Source: Dyadobacter chenwenxiniae (GTDB taxonomy: Bacteria > Bacteroidota > Bacteroidia > Cytophagales > Spirosomataceae). From it: a stretch of DNA of 64,000 nucleotides. This document shows positions 51,879-62,074 of this stretch, piece by piece (position 1 is the stretch's first letter; each line of letters opens with the position of its first letter). The translations under genes and the position numbers were made by a program. Where the stretch lies: contig NZ_CP094997.1 in the NCBI RefSeq assembly GCF_022869785.1, forward strand, positions 1,550,001 through 1,614,000, in the 5' to 3' direction. The notes under the pieces are model-generated. The model was not told where the DNA came from. It did no database searches and saw only the letters and a program-made list of their open reading frames with translations.

Positions 51879-52447
51879 ACTTGAGAATTAATTATTTCTT
51901 GAGTATGAATAACCGTGGCAAACTCGTCTTTTAATTGTGCTAATGCGGTCTGGTGCATCGTTTCGCCATCGTAATGCTGGCCATTTATGCCTTTTTTTGC
52001 AAAAGTTGCGGTTGCATCTGCTACTACATATGTTTGGTAGCCATAGTTGCCAGCCATTCGCGTGGTTGTCGACACGCAGTGATCTGTTGTTAACCCTGCA
52101 ATGACCAGTGTCTTAACCCCTAGCTCATCCAGTTGTTCTTTCAGATCAGTGCCAATGAAGGCGCTATTAACCGACTTTTGGATAATGATTTCACCCGGCA
52201 AAGGTTTGACGATATCTTTAAAATCATGTCCGGGACTATTTATGCTGAGTTTCGAGTCGGGGTTGGCTGAAATATGTTGTATATGGAATAACGGAAGCTG
52301 ATTGGCTCGCCAGTAGTCCAGCAAGCGTTTCGCATTTTCTTCTGCATCCGGGTTGTTTCTGGACCCACCCCAATATGCTTCATCCTCAAAACCTTTTTGA
52401 ATATCAATTAAGATTAAGGCGGGCAGCAGTTCTTTTTTTAGTTTCAT
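51875..52447 (-). CDS. Isochorismatase-family cysteine hydrolase
   Basis: A 190-residue hydrolase of the nicotinamidase/isochorismatase fold. The catalytic triad is visible: Asp in ALILIDIQKGFED (about 14), Lys in GEIIIQKSVNSAF (about 91), and Cys in TTDHCVSTTTRMAG (about 124). It could process nicotinamide or related amides, or hydrolyse small signals; the substrate is not specified by context. Confidence 0.9.
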   Translation of the reverse strand: MKLKKELLPALILIDIQKGFEDEAYWGGSRNNPDAEENAKRLLDYWRANQLPLFHIQHISANPDSKLSINSPGHDFKDIVKPLPGEIIIQKSVNSAFIGTDLKEQLDELGVKTLVIAGLTTDHCVSTTTRMAGNYGYQTYVVADATATFAKKGINGQHYDGETMHQTALAQLKDEFATVIHTQEIINSQV

Positions 52448-52601
52448 GTTATTGGATTTTAATCTGACACATTTACGCTAGCGGTGTCGTTTTCATTGAT
52501 GTATGATTTCTTGCGAATTTACATTTGTTAGCGATAAATGTGGCTTGAATTCGAAACTTTGGCAACATCTAATAAGTAGCAAAAAATCTTGCGGTAAAAG
52601 C

Positions 52602-53594
52602 TTACCGGTTCAGCACATTTCGCATTGTGTTCAGCAATAGTTCATCAGCAAGTTTCAGTTCAGCGGAGTCGGGCGGTAATCCTAATAGACAATGGATCTG
52701 ACCTGGAAAACAATGGCTCCCGACCTGTACTCCGGCGCTTCGTAATCGCTCCGCATATCTTTGACCTTCATCGCGAAGCGGGTCAAACTCGGCCGTGAGT
52801 ACTAATGCGGGTGGTAAGCCGCGCAAATCTTGCCGGTTGATGGGGCCGATTTCCGGATTATTTAAGTCTTCGTTCGGAGCATAAGCCTGGATTGTGTATT
52901 CACTAAACGCTTTTGTCTGGAAATATCCGGAAGCATATTGCTGGAATGATTTGTAGCGGGCATTGTTTCTCGCATTGTCAGTGGAAGGGCAATTCAGCAC
53001 TTGCAGTTTTATATGTCCGGAAATACCGTCTATCAGCGCTTTCTGGCAAACCACGGCTGCCAGGTTTCCCCCGGCACTTAGTCCTTCCACAATAACCTTC
53101 GCCGTATCGCCACCAAATATCTGGCCATTAGCGCTTATCCATTGGAATGCTCTATAAGAATCATTAACCGCAGCAGGGAACGGATGCTCCGGGGCAATCC
53201 TGTAATCGACAGCCACAACGATAGCCCCGAAAGTTTTCGCCTGTCTCCAGCATTCAAATTGCATAAAGGGCAACAAAGGCGTTACGAAACCGCCTGGATG
53301 GTAGTAAATAATGATTGGCAAACCGGTCGTATGCAACGGGTTAAAGATGTGGATTGGAATACTGTCAGCGGTTACTTTCAGAATTTGCCTGTCCGCTTGC
53401 GGAAATGGCGTCACAGGAATACGTATGTCGCGTACTTTCTCGACGGAGGTTGTGGGAGAGCCGGGCAAGTCGCGTAGGACCGTTTTCAAGGCGAGGGCTA
53501 CTCGGGGATCCAACTTTCCTGTGCTGCAGGGTTGGGCATGAACAGCACAAAAAGTGGCACTAAATGCCAGGATTAGGGGGATAAACTTTTTCAT
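52602..53594 (-). CDS. Secreted alpha/beta-hydrolase of the hormone-sensitive-lipase type
   Basis: A 330-residue esterase from ATG 53594 with a signal peptide (residues 1-20, ending CAVHAQ). The oxyanion motif is HPGGF, where the family usually has HGGG, with the nucleophile in GLSAGGN (Ser at about 172), an acid in EFDPLRDEG, and His in GQIHC. It is probably periplasmic and acts on esters. Its start overlaps the 3' end of the upstream AraC gene by 35 bp on the same strand, suggesting an operon. Confidence 0.88.
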   Translation of the reverse strand: MKKFIPLILAFSATFCAVHAQPCSTGKLDPRVALALKTVLRDLPGSPTTSVEKVRDIRIPVTPFPQADRQILKVTADSIPIHIFNPLHTTGLPIIIYYHPGGFVTPLLPFMQFECWRQAKTFGAIVVAVDYRIAPEHPFPAAVNDSYRAFQWISANGQIFGGDTAKVIVEGLSAGGNLAAVVCQKALIDGISGHIKLQVLNCPSTDNARNNARYKSFQQYASGYFQTKAFSEYTIQAYAPNEDLNNPEIGPINRQDLRGLPPALVLTAEFDPLRDEGQRYAERLRSAGVQVGSHCFPGQIHCLLGLPPDSAELKLADELLLNTMRNVLNR

Positions 53595-54507
53595 CTTTCC
53601 AGTTTTTTTGTAAATGTGGACCATTTACAAGCTTGGCTGGTGGTAAAAACGCGACAAGTTCGGCGGTCAATGACGAATCCTGTAACCCAAATTGACGTTC
53701 AGGAGCGTCTTTTTCTTCTCTTAAATAGGTCGTTGGCGTCACTCCCGCCAAATCTTTGAAGTCCCTGGCCAAATGCTGGTAATCATGGTAGTTGCAATAA
53801 ATCGCGATGCTCAACCAATCAAGCTCAGCGTGATTATATTTAATACTGAATGCCTTCGTCATCCTGGCGATGCGTGTGAAGAGCTTGGGGCTAATCCCCA
53901 TTCTCTCCTTGAACAAACGTTCGAACTGCCGGGGACTAAAGCAGCTGGATTCGGCTAATGTGAGCACAGAGGAATCTTCCGGGCGCTGGATTAAGAGATT
54001 AGTAACAGCATCGATAGGATGGTCATTTCGTGTAATTTTTGTTGTCAGTTCCAATAAAAGTTTTTCAATAATGCCGATCATTTCCTCGGGAGTCTCCGCA
54101 CCATTAAGTCTTTCGTTGACGCGCGTTATTTCTTTTGGTAGAATATCCTCTGCGTCTATAAATGTATTGGTCAGCTCAGTGAATGGCACACCTAGCAACC
54201 GATAAAGCACTCCCGGCCTTAGATTAACCAACAACACACAGAATTCCGGGCCGTTCAGGTGACGGTTGGTGCGCTGCGAATATTGTCCGATGACGACCGA
54301 GCGTGGGCGCTTTATCATCGTATTGGTAATCAGGTTCTCCACCGATTCACTGCCTCTGGGGAAAAACGCCAGGGTCTGTTCGGGGCGTGGAGCGTAAGGT
54401 TTGAAGGGAATTGAACTGCCGTCAGCAAATGTAAAGTGACGTAGTTGATAGCTTTGCACGAAGCGTCGTAACTGTGGTTGCGGAACAAATTCTTGACAGA
54501 TCACCAT
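53560..54507 (-). CDS. AraC family regulator
   Basis: A 315-residue regulator. The N-terminal 150 residues form a DUF6597-like effector domain (FVPQPQLRRFVQSYQLRHF, IKRPRSVVIGQYSQRTNRHL). The C-terminal HTH follows: LTLAESSCFSPRQFERLFKE, then KLFTRIARMTKAF and YCNYHDYQHLARDFKDLAG with the GVTPTTY end. Because the hydrolase gene directly overlaps its 3' end, it may regulate that esterase. Confidence 0.88.
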   Translation of the reverse strand: MVICQEFVPQPQLRRFVQSYQLRHFTFADGSSIPFKPYAPRPEQTLAFFPRGSESVENLITNTMIKRPRSVVIGQYSQRTNRHLNGPEFCVLLVNLRPGVLYRLLGVPFTELTNTFIDAEDILPKEITRVNERLNGAETPEEMIGIIEKLLLELTTKITRNDHPIDAVTNLLIQRPEDSSVLTLAESSCFSPRQFERLFKERMGISPKLFTRIARMTKAFSIKYNHAELDWLSIAIYCNYHDYQHLARDFKDLAGVTPTTYLREEKDAPERQFGLQDSSLTAELVAFLPPAKLVNGPHLQKNWKDEKVYPPNPGI

Positions 54508-54793
54508 AACTTCAACCTAGTGGATAACCGAGCGGCAGCGTGTAATTCCAAATGCGAGAATAGTGAAGGTAACAATTTTTACAATTTGTTAAAAAGCTGG
54601 CATAATTGGTCAACAATAATGTATGGAAGGTGTTTGCTTCTGTTTCGTGCAAAGTTCCATTATTCGCCTGTGATTCGTTTTATTGCTCAAAATTAACTAG
54701 CTTACGAAGTAATACTATACTAATGAACCAAGTATGTGGACAGGACTGGTTCGTTTAACCTTCTCCACTTTGAGATCCCAGCTAATCCAATTC

Positions 54794-57700
54794 ATGAAGC
54801 TCCTACTATTGCTTTTTCTACCATTGCTAGTGAGTGGGCAGAGTTCTGGCTTTCGACAACTGACAACCAACAGCGGGCTTTCCCAAAACCACATCGGCTC
54901 AATTTTAATGGATAAAAAGGGCTTCATGTGGTTCGGCAGCGATGATGGGCTGAATATGTATGACGGGTATACTTTCAAACATTACAAGCATGATAAAACC
55001 GATAGCACCAGCATTGACGACAGTTACATTCAGGATATTCTGGAAGATGCCAAGGGTAATTTGTGGATAGCGACGTCAAACGGACTTAACCGCTTTGACA
55101 GGGCCAAGGCGAGCTTTCATCATTATTTCGATCCGTCCGACAGGCACAGTGTTAATGATATTTTTCAGGATCGTAAAGGCAGGATCTGGCTGGGCACAAA
55201 CAATGGGTTGCTGCTACTTAACCCTGAAAAACGTACTTCCAGAATTTTCCTGCGCGTCGATAAAGACAAGCATTTGTACAAGCCACCTGCCCATATTTCC
55301 AGGATTATAGAGGATGATGGCGGTGTGCTATGGATAGGAACCGAGCAGGGACTATACCGATTTGATCCGGAAACATTTAAATACTCGGGCTATTTTAAAG
55401 GAAATGATGATAAAAACCTTCATTCCAGTTATATAAAGGCCCTTTTCAAGGATACTGCCGGTAACATCTGGATCGGTACGCATGGTGGTGGCTTGTCGGT
55501 GTTGAAACCGGGGAGCAATGCTTTCCAGACATTCCTGCACAATCCTTCCGATTCGCTGAGCCTTGGACACAACGACATCCTTTCGATTACCCAGAACCGG
55601 GACGGCAGGCTCTGGATCGGCACCGAGAATGGAGGGATCAGCATCTTTGATACATCCAAAGGCAACTTTACGACGATCCGGCATATTGATGGGGACAATA
55701 CATCCATCAGCGACAATTCAGTCTATTGCATTTACCGCGACCGGATTGACAATCTATGGATCGGAACTTATGCAGGCGGGGTCAATTTTCTTCCCCGGTT
55801 TGGTAAAAAATTCACTTCATTCAGGAAAAATAATTTTAGCAGCAACAGCCTGAGTAACAATTTGGTGCTCGCTATCAGCGGAGATTCCAACGCTGACAAG
55901 ATCTGGATTGGTACGGACGGGGGCGGGTTGAATTTGTTTGATAGAAAAACCCGGAAGTTTACTTCTTACCGGCACAGCGACAACAATCCCAACTCTCCCA
56001 GCAATGATTTTGTGATATCCATTATCAATATTTCGAAAGATGTCCTTGGGATAGCTTACCATATGGGAGGCTTTGATGTTTTCAATACGCGTACCGGAAC
56101 ATTCGAGCATCACATGCCAGATCCGAACGATTCTTCAAGTCTTTCGACTGCGGATGTAAACAACATTTTTAAAGATCGCGATGGCGGGATCTGGTTGGGG
56201 ACCTGGAAAGGCGGACTGGATTATTACGATGTGAATACGGGTAAAATAAGGCACTATCAACATAGTCCGTTGGATAGTACGAGCATTAGCGGAAACATTG
56301 TTACCAAAGTTTTTCAGGACCGGGCAGGGAAAATCTGGGTTGGTACGTTTGAAGGGTTGAACCTTTTTGATCCGGTAAAAAAGACCTTCACAAGGTTTCA
56401 GAATAATATTAAAGACATAAATTCAATTTCCCATAATAAAATCCAGACTATCCAGCAGTCCGGTGATGGCACTTTATGGATCGGCACATTAGGGGGCGGT
56501 CTGAATCGTTTTAACCCTGTAACAAAATCCTTCACTGCCTACACCGAAAGGCACGGACTCTCCAGTAACGTGATCCATGCCATCATGGAAGACAAAAAGG
56601 GTCACCTGTGGCTCAGTACAAACAACGGAATATCCGAATTTGACCCGAGAAACAATACATTCAGGAAATTTGGGATAGCGGATGGTTTGCAGGGTAATGA
56701 GTTTAAAAGCAATTCTTTTTATAAAACTGCTGACGGGGAAATGTTTTTTGGAGGCGTAAGAGGGTTTACCACATTTTACCCGGATAAGCTGGTCGATAAC
56801 ACTTATGTGCCCCCCGTGTATCTGACCGATTTTTTGCTTTTTAACAAGCAGGCTTCCATTGCTCCAAACTCGCCCCTGACGTCCCATATCGCCGAGGTGA
56901 AAGAGATTAATCTGAGCTATAAGCATTCGGTTATATCATTTGAGTTTGCAGGATTAAATTATACTATGCCTGAAAAAAACCAGTACGCCTATCAGTTAAA
57001 GGGCTTTGACGCTGACTGGATTTACAGCGGAACAACGAGGAAAGCCACTTACACAAATCTGGACCCAGGTGATTACGTTTTTCAGGTGAAGGCAGCGAAT
57101 AATGATGGATTATGGAATAATGAAGGGGTGCAGGTAAGCATTCACGTTGCGCCGCCGTTCTGGCAAACACTCTGGTTTCGCATTCTGGGAGGTGTTTTGG
57201 CCATAGGATTAATGTATTTTTTGTACTGGCTGCGTATGCGGGTAGTCAAAGAGCAGAAAAAGTTGCTGGTCAGGCAAGTTGAAGAAAGGACAAGGGAGGT
57301 CATCAAACAAAAACAGGAATTGCTGATGCAGTCTGACCGGCTGCTAGAACTGAACGACAAGTTACAGATCCAAAATAAGCAGGAACAACTGGCAAGGCAG
57401 GAAGCCGAAAAAGCAAATATGACCAAAAGCGTGTTTCTGGCTACCATGAGCCACGAGATCCGCACCCCGATGAACGGCGTTATAGGAATGGCCATGCTGC
57501 TGTCCCAAACTGAGCAGACCCGGGAGCAAGCAGAATATACCGAGACAATCATAAGCAGTGGCGACAGTTTACTCACGGTGATCAACGACATTCTGGACTT
57601 TTCGAAAATAGAGTCCGGCAATATGGAGCTGGAAATGATCAGTTTTGACCTGAGGGAATGCATAGAGGCAGTACTAGACCTTTTTTCTGCTAAGGCAGCT

Positions 57701-58975
57701 GCTATTGGGCTCGATCTGGTTTATGAAATTGATTTACAGGTCCCAAGCCAGATTATCGGGGACAGTCAAAGATTGAGGCAAATCCTGCTCAACCTGGTTG
57801 GCAATGCTATTAAATTTACATATCAGGGAGAGATCTTTATCAGCGTGCGGCTTTCGAGAACATTGAATGACCAGGACATAGAGCTCCGTTTTGAGATCCA
57901 GGACACGGGTATTGGCATTCCCGAGGATAAGCTTCACAAACTGTTCGTGGCGTTTTCGCAGGTAGATTCCTCGCATACAAGAAAGTACGGCGGCACAGGT
58001 CTGGGATTGATCATCAGCAAGCGGCTTGTGAACCTGATGGGTGGAGAGATAGGCGTGCAAAGCACCGTCAACAAAGGCACTTGTTTCTATTTTACGATTA
58101 TTGCAAAAGCGAGTACGCAAACGACAAGACAATATGTGCTGTTAAATTCATCAGGAAATGGGGGGAAATCCGTTTTGCTGGTGGATGACAATAGTACTAA
58201 TCTGCGCATCTTAAAATCGCAGATGGAAGAATGGAAACTGGTGCCCAGCCTGGCTTCATCAGGGGAGCAGGCATTGAAAATTCTTGAAAGCGGATCAAAA
58301 TTCAACCTTGTAATTACCGATCAGCAAATGCCTGAAATGGATGGTATTGATCTTGCCTCAAATATTAAGCGGAAGTATCCGTCTCTGCCTATATTCCTGC
58401 TCAGCTCGGTGGGCGATGATACGGGCCGGAACCGCAAGGATCTGTTCGCAGCTGTATTGACCAAGCCTGTGAGACATCATGATCTGGGCCGCATGATTCA
58501 GATGGAACTCAAACCGCAGCGTGAACCGATCATGCTCGAAAATGAACGATTGTCTCCGGTGCTTTCAACAGACTTCGCGGCACTTTATCCGTTGCACATT
58601 CTGATGGCTGAGGACAATCTGGTCAACGAAAAACTGTTTGCCAATATTTTGAAAAAGCTCGGATATGCCCCGTTGATCAGCAGAGATGGCAAAGAGGCAT
58701 TCGACATGGTCATGGCCGAACGGTTTGACGCCGTGTTCATGGATGTTCAAATGCCTGAAATGGACGGCTTTGAAGCTACCCGTCTAATCCGGGAGAAAGC
58801 GGTTGATCAGCCTTTCATCGTGGCCATGACAGCAAACGCCATGCGCGAGGACCAGGAGGCTTGTATCCAAGCCGGTATGGATCATTACATATCCAAGCCG
58901 TTGCGTATCGAGGAGGTCAAGAACGCATTAAGCAAGGCTTACGCCAATAAGGTTAAGGTCGAAAGTTTCAGATAA
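54794..58975 (+). CDS. Hybrid histidine kinase with a Reg_prop propeller sensor and two receiver domains
   Basis: A 1,393-residue membrane sensor of the Bacteroidota hybrid-two-component style. Signal peptide (1-16); a periplasmic beta-propeller of repeated units such as DGGVLWIGTEQGLYRFDPET (about 20-690); a Y_Y_Y domain (about 696-785); one transmembrane helix (about 790-815); HisKA with MSHEIRTPMNG (His at about 886); HATPase with NLVGNAIKF and GTGLGLIIS (about 990-1080); REC1 with TDQQMPEMDG (about 1124-1235); REC2 with MDVQMPEMDG (about 1266-1385). No AraC output domain follows, unlike classical HTCS. A polysaccharide or other periplasmic ligand is inferred. Confidence 0.93.
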   Translation: MKLLLLLFLPLLVSGQSSGFRQLTTNSGLSQNHIGSILMDKKGFMWFGSDDGLNMYDGYTFKHYKHDKTDSTSIDDSYIQDILEDAKGNLWIATSNGLNRFDRAKASFHHYFDPSDRHSVNDIFQDRKGRIWLGTNNGLLLLNPEKRTSRIFLRVDKDKHLYKPPAHISRIIEDDGGVLWIGTEQGLYRFDPETFKYSGYFKGNDDKNLHSSYIKALFKDTAGNIWIGTHGGGLSVLKPGSNAFQTFLHNPSDSLSLGHNDILSITQNRDGRLWIGTENGGISIFDTSKGNFTTIRHIDGDNTSISDNSVYCIYRDRIDNLWIGTYAGGVNFLPRFGKKFTSFRKNNFSSNSLSNNLVLAISGDSNADKIWIGTDGGGLNLFDRKTRKFTSYRHSDNNPNSPSNDFVISIINISKDVLGIAYHMGGFDVFNTRTGTFEHHMPDPNDSSSLSTADVNNIFKDRDGGIWLGTWKGGLDYYDVNTGKIRHYQHSPLDSTSISGNIVTKVFQDRAGKIWVGTFEGLNLFDPVKKTFTRFQNNIKDINSISHNKIQTIQQSGDGTLWIGTLGGGLNRFNPVTKSFTAYTERHGLSSNVIHAIMEDKKGHLWLSTNNGISEFDPRNNTFRKFGIADGLQGNEFKSNSFYKTADGEMFFGGVRGFTTFYPDKLVDNTYVPPVYLTDFLLFNKQASIAPNSPLTSHIAEVKEINLSYKHSVISFEFAGLNYTMPEKNQYAYQLKGFDADWIYSGTTRKATYTNLDPGDYVFQVKAANNDGLWNNEGVQVSIHVAPPFWQTLWFRILGGVLAIGLMYFLYWLRMRVVKEQKKLLVRQVEERTREVIKQKQELLMQSDRLLELNDKLQIQNKQEQLARQEAEKANMTKSVFLATMSHEIRTPMNGVIGMAMLLSQTEQTREQAEYTETIISSGDSLLTVINDILDFSKIESGNMELEMISFDLRECIEAVLDLFSAKAAAIGLDLVYEIDLQVPSQIIGDSQRLRQILLNLVGNAIKFTYQGEIFISVRLSRTLNDQDIELRFEIQDTGIGIPEDKLHKLFVAFSQVDSSHTRKYGGTGLGLIISKRLVNLMGGEIGVQSTVNKGTCFYFTIIAKASTQTTRQYVLLNSSGNGGKSVLLVDDNSTNLRILKSQMEEWKLVPSLASSGEQALKILESGSKFNLVITDQQMPEMDGIDLASNIKRKYPSLPIFLLSSVGDDTGRNRKDLFAAVLTKPVRHHDLGRMIQMELKPQREPIMLENERLSPVLSTDFAALYPLHILMAEDNLVNEKLFANILKKLGYAPLISRDGKEAFDMVMAERFDAVFMDVQMPEMDGFEATRLIREKAVDQPFIVAMTANAMREDQEACIQAGMDHYISKPLRIEEVKNALSKAYANKVKVESFR

Positions 58976-59100
58976 TCAGGACCTCTTCCCAAATGCGGTT
59001 CGACGCGTCGAGCACTCAGCATTTATCTTGTCATGTGCCTCTTACTCTTTTGGTTGTAATGAGAAATACTTTACTTGGGTTAAATATTAGTTGCTTAAAG

Positions 59101-59955
59101 ATGAAACAACTTTTGATGACTGGCTATTTTGCCATCTTCCTTCTGCCAATAGTCGTTTTAGGTCAGAAAAACGAGTCTGTAGTGTGGGAAGTATCGGGTA
59201 ATGGATTATCTAAAAGTTCTTATTTGTTTGGTACGGTTCATATTGCTTCGGCAAAATTGCTGCAACGCTTTCCGAAGGTTATGAATATTGCAAAGTCGTC
59301 TGATTTTGGATTGTTTGAAAAAGGTGGGAACGTGATCGGTAATGTTCAGGATGCGGATATTTATTCGCCGCCGCTGGATTCCATTTTTACAAAAAGCGAG
59401 TATGCCCTTGTTGACAGTTTTTTCACCGCTTCGTCGTATGGCAGCATCAAGCCACACAACAATAGTGCATCATTAGTCGGGATGGCGCAGGCGGTGATGA
59501 TGATCAAAAAAGAGGAAACAAAAGATCAGGATATGACATTCGACGACTTCCTTCACTTCGAAATGCAGCGTTTGAATAAACCGACTTTTCAGCTTGATGA
59601 AACCGGTCAAATGGCGCGCCAGGAAGCAAAGGCGGATCATCGGAAAGTTGCCGAGGTAATTGTCGTTCTGATTAAAAATGATCTTAAAGAAGAAGAGATT
59701 ACCACCCCGGACTTATATGATCCGAAAACTTATAACGAATCGTTGAGGAACGATTTGATGCTTGACCAGGAAGCAACTGCATATCTCAAAGATAATACCA
59801 TGGAAAGACATGCATTGTGGCTGCCCAAAATTCTACCGAAAATGCGCGAAGGTTCATGTTTGGTCACTGTCGGCCTCGCACATTTGAAATACAAAACAGG
59901 CTTAATTCAGTTACTTCGGGAGAAGGGATTTGTTGTTAGAGAGGTTGAGTTATAG
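59101..59955 (+). CDS. TraB/GumN family protein
   Basis: A 284-residue protein from ATG 59101, with a signal peptide (residues 1-20, ending VVLGQ). The family motif SSYLFGTVHIAS is near residue 35, a helical middle follows, and the C-terminal GSCLVTVGLAHLKYKTGLIQ with the GL-AHL block is typical. TraB/GumN-like proteins are secreted, and some are metal-dependent proteases. It follows the hybrid sensor by 125 bp. Confidence 0.88.
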   Translation: MKQLLMTGYFAIFLLPIVVLGQKNESVVWEVSGNGLSKSSYLFGTVHIASAKLLQRFPKVMNIAKSSDFGLFEKGGNVIGNVQDADIYSPPLDSIFTKSEYALVDSFFTASSYGSIKPHNNSASLVGMAQAVMMIKKEETKDQDMTFDDFLHFEMQRLNKPTFQLDETGQMARQEAKADHRKVAEVIVVLIKNDLKEEEITTPDLYDPKTYNESLRNDLMLDQEATAYLKDNTMERHALWLPKILPKMREGSCLVTVGLAHLKYKTGLIQLLREKGFVVREVEL

Positions 59956-59968
59956 GGTATTTTCTTGT

Positions 59969-60718
59969 TTAATTAAAGTTATAGAGATCAACGTTTTGAT
60001 TAAAGAATTTCAAGGATGTCATTTGATCTATTGACGGGTAAATAATATTTGGCTTCGCATTTCCTATATTTTCCAATGTGCTTTCAGCAAATAATTTGGC
60101 TGTAAGTTGCTCTGAAACATTTAATTCTGCCCTGCAATGCGTTTCTTCAATCAAGGTCAAATCATTCACCAGCAGTTTCTTAGCATTTAAAGTGCTCTTT
60201 GTGAATAATTGTGCGTGCGCAATGTTGGTTGATCCGCTAAGCTTTGCGTTACAGGATGTTGCCATCCTTAAATCCAGGAAATTCAGTTTAACCGTACCCT
60301 CAATGGATGATTTAGTTTGAAGCTTTATAAGCAGCGAATCATTTTCCAGTGGAGAAAGCAATCTTATGTTGGAAGCGCTACCCAGTATACTATTCAAATT
60401 GCTGAAAGTCAGTGTAATTTTAGGATTTTCAATGTTTCTTAATGCCTGTTTCCTATCAAATTGGATAACAAGTGTGTCTCCTTCAACTTTGCTTATGATA
60501 TGCTCGATAATGTTTGATTCCGCGGTTAAAGAAACTGAATGCATTTTGCCTCTTTGTAAATCCACGTCCAGGGCGACAATTCTCAAATGATTAAAACTTG
60601 GAACCTCGCGACTCAGATTTATCAGCTGCTTATTGCCTATAATTTCTGTTTTCAAACCTTGACCAGCCACGCTGCTACACATTAGTGCGAATAAGGACAC
60701 ATAAAATAGATTTTTCAC
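59969..60718 (-). CDS. GIN-domain (DUF2807) protein, adhesin-like
   Basis: A 249-residue protein from GTG 60718 with a signal peptide (residues 1-20, ending SSVAGQ) and a DUF2807 parallel beta-helix: VEGDTLVIQFDRKQALRNIE, then ITLTFSNLNSILGSASNIRL and LFTKSTLNAKKLLVNDLTL. GIN-domain proteins are common in Bacteroidota as periplasmic or surface-associated proteins with unknown role. It converges with the TraB/GumN gene. Confidence 0.85.
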   Translation of the reverse strand: MKNLFYVSLFALMCSSVAGQGLKTEIIGNKQLINLSREVPSFNHLRIVALDVDLQRGKMHSVSLTAESNIIEHIISKVEGDTLVIQFDRKQALRNIENPKITLTFSNLNSILGSASNIRLLSPLENDSLLIKLQTKSSIEGTVKLNFLDLRMATSCNAKLSGSTNIAHAQLFTKSTLNAKKLLVNDLTLIEETHCRAELNVSEQLTAKLFAESTLENIGNAKPNIIYPSIDQMTSLKFFNQNVDLYNFN

Positions 60719-60853
60719 AGTTTGATTATTTAGATGTACTTCAATAATACAACTTTTTATAAAATTAGTCAAATTGAAATTTGATATTCGTATTGTGTTT
60801 TCCAAGCTATGCGCACCTAACAAAGCCCGGGATCATTGAAGGTGTGTCTTTCG

Positions 60854-61483
60854 CTAAAATCGTTTCCCAATTGAAAAAGAAAATTGCGGAAATATGACGT
60901 CTCCGTTCGTATCCAATTGCAGGCCCGCCAGCGCGCCAGCTATAATATTTCTCTTGAATGTATATCTGGCAAATAACTGTGTTAGTGCAACAGCGGCAAT
61001 TGTACGTTGAGGTTCAGTGTTCCGAAGAATCCTGAGTGGTATAGGATAACCGGTAAGGGCAGGAAAAAGAATCTCTCTGTCATCAGCCAACGAAGTTGAT
61101 TGATACCGGGCACCAACGCCTAGCTTGATTCCGTAATCAGCGTTTTTTGTCCGGGCTGCATGATAGCCGATTTTTCCCGCCAGTTGCATTCCCGCTGTTG
61201 TAAATCTGTAAGACATGTCTTCCTGGGGGAAATTATCCAGCTGTACCAGCAATTGATCTTCGCCATCATGAATGGTCATCGCCAGTTCAGTAGACCATGA
61301 CAGCTTTGGGCGAAATAGCTTTTCATATTCAAAGCCAACCATTAACCCATATAAATCGCCGGTGCCGTTTTTCCCGGCTCCAAGTTGAGCGCTGATCATT
61401 TGCCCGGGCAACTCGCGAAGACCTTGCCCAAGCACACATATATGTATAATAGAGCCAACAATCACTAAAAGTATTTTTTTCAT
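60854..61483 (-). CDS. Hypothetical outer-membrane-like protein
   Basis: A 209-residue protein from ATG 61483, signal peptide (residues 1-20, ending ICVLGQ), then alternating strands with glycine and aromatic residues (YGLMVGFEYEKLFRPKLSWS, YGIKLGVGARYQSTS) and a terminal strand ending GKRF, as in small outer-membrane barrels. It lies between the GIN-domain and TfoX-N genes on the same strand. Confidence 0.7.
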   Translation of the reverse strand: MKKILLVIVGSIIHICVLGQGLRELPGQMISAQLGAGKNGTGDLYGLMVGFEYEKLFRPKLSWSTELAMTIHDGEDQLLVQLDNFPQEDMSYRFTTAGMQLAGKIGYHAARTKNADYGIKLGVGARYQSTSLADDREILFPALTGYPIPLRILRNTEPQRTIAAVALTQLFARYTFKRNIIAGALAGLQLDTNGDVIFPQFSFSIGKRF

Positions 61484-61538
61484 ATCAAGTATTTTAAGCT
61501 TGTCTTTACTACTTAATCTTTCCGTTGATCCAAAATAC

Positions 61539-61889
61539 TCATGACGATTTCTTCTTCGAGGAAACGGCCTTGTCGTTATAGTCAAGACAGAGTTTTATCC
61601 AGAATTCGAAATTCCTGTTACTTTCATAACCGATTTTATCGACATAGCAATATCCATTTAACATTTTGCCGTTCATGATCATGGGCTGAAAACCGGTTTT
61701 TTCAGAAAGCTGTTCGATGAGTTGAGGGTCATAGCGGCACATGAGCTGATTGCCACTCACGTTAATACACATTTTGCCATTGACCATAAATGCCAGCCCG
61801 CCGAACATGCTCTTTTCTTCAATGTGAATACCAGTTACCTCACTAAGATATTCACGAACACGGTTAGCCAGGCTGTAATCATATGCCAT
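61539..61889 (-). CDS. TfoX N-terminal domain protein
   Basis: A 116-residue protein matching the TfoX/Sxy N-terminal domain: IHIEEKSMFGGLAFMVNGKM, then CRYDPQLIEQLSEKTG and GYCYVDKI. The domain is found alone in many bacteria and is not proof of competence functions. It is intact. Confidence 0.88.
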   Translation of the reverse strand: MAYDYSLANRVREYLSEVTGIHIEEKSMFGGLAFMVNGKMCINVSGNQLMCRYDPQLIEQLSEKTGFQPMIMNGKMLNGYCYVDKIGYESNRNFEFWIKLCLDYNDKAVSSKKKSS

Positions 61890-62074
61890 ATAATTTCCGT
61901 TTTTTGAATGAGAAGTTTGTCTGTTTATTGATTTTTGGGATAGCGCTAAAACCTGGGACGCTGCTAATTAACAGCTTATGTTTAAGAAGATTGATTGCTA
62001 AATTTATATATTAGCTTGCGCATTGCCACCAGAATATCCTGATTTAATTAAGTCTGACGAAAGCATTCAGAAAT

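Noticed and set aside
52602..53624. Earlier start for the hormone-sensitive-lipase-type gene at 53624
   Set aside because: The ATG at 53594 is directly followed by a normal signal peptide; the ten extra residues upstream are not secretory.
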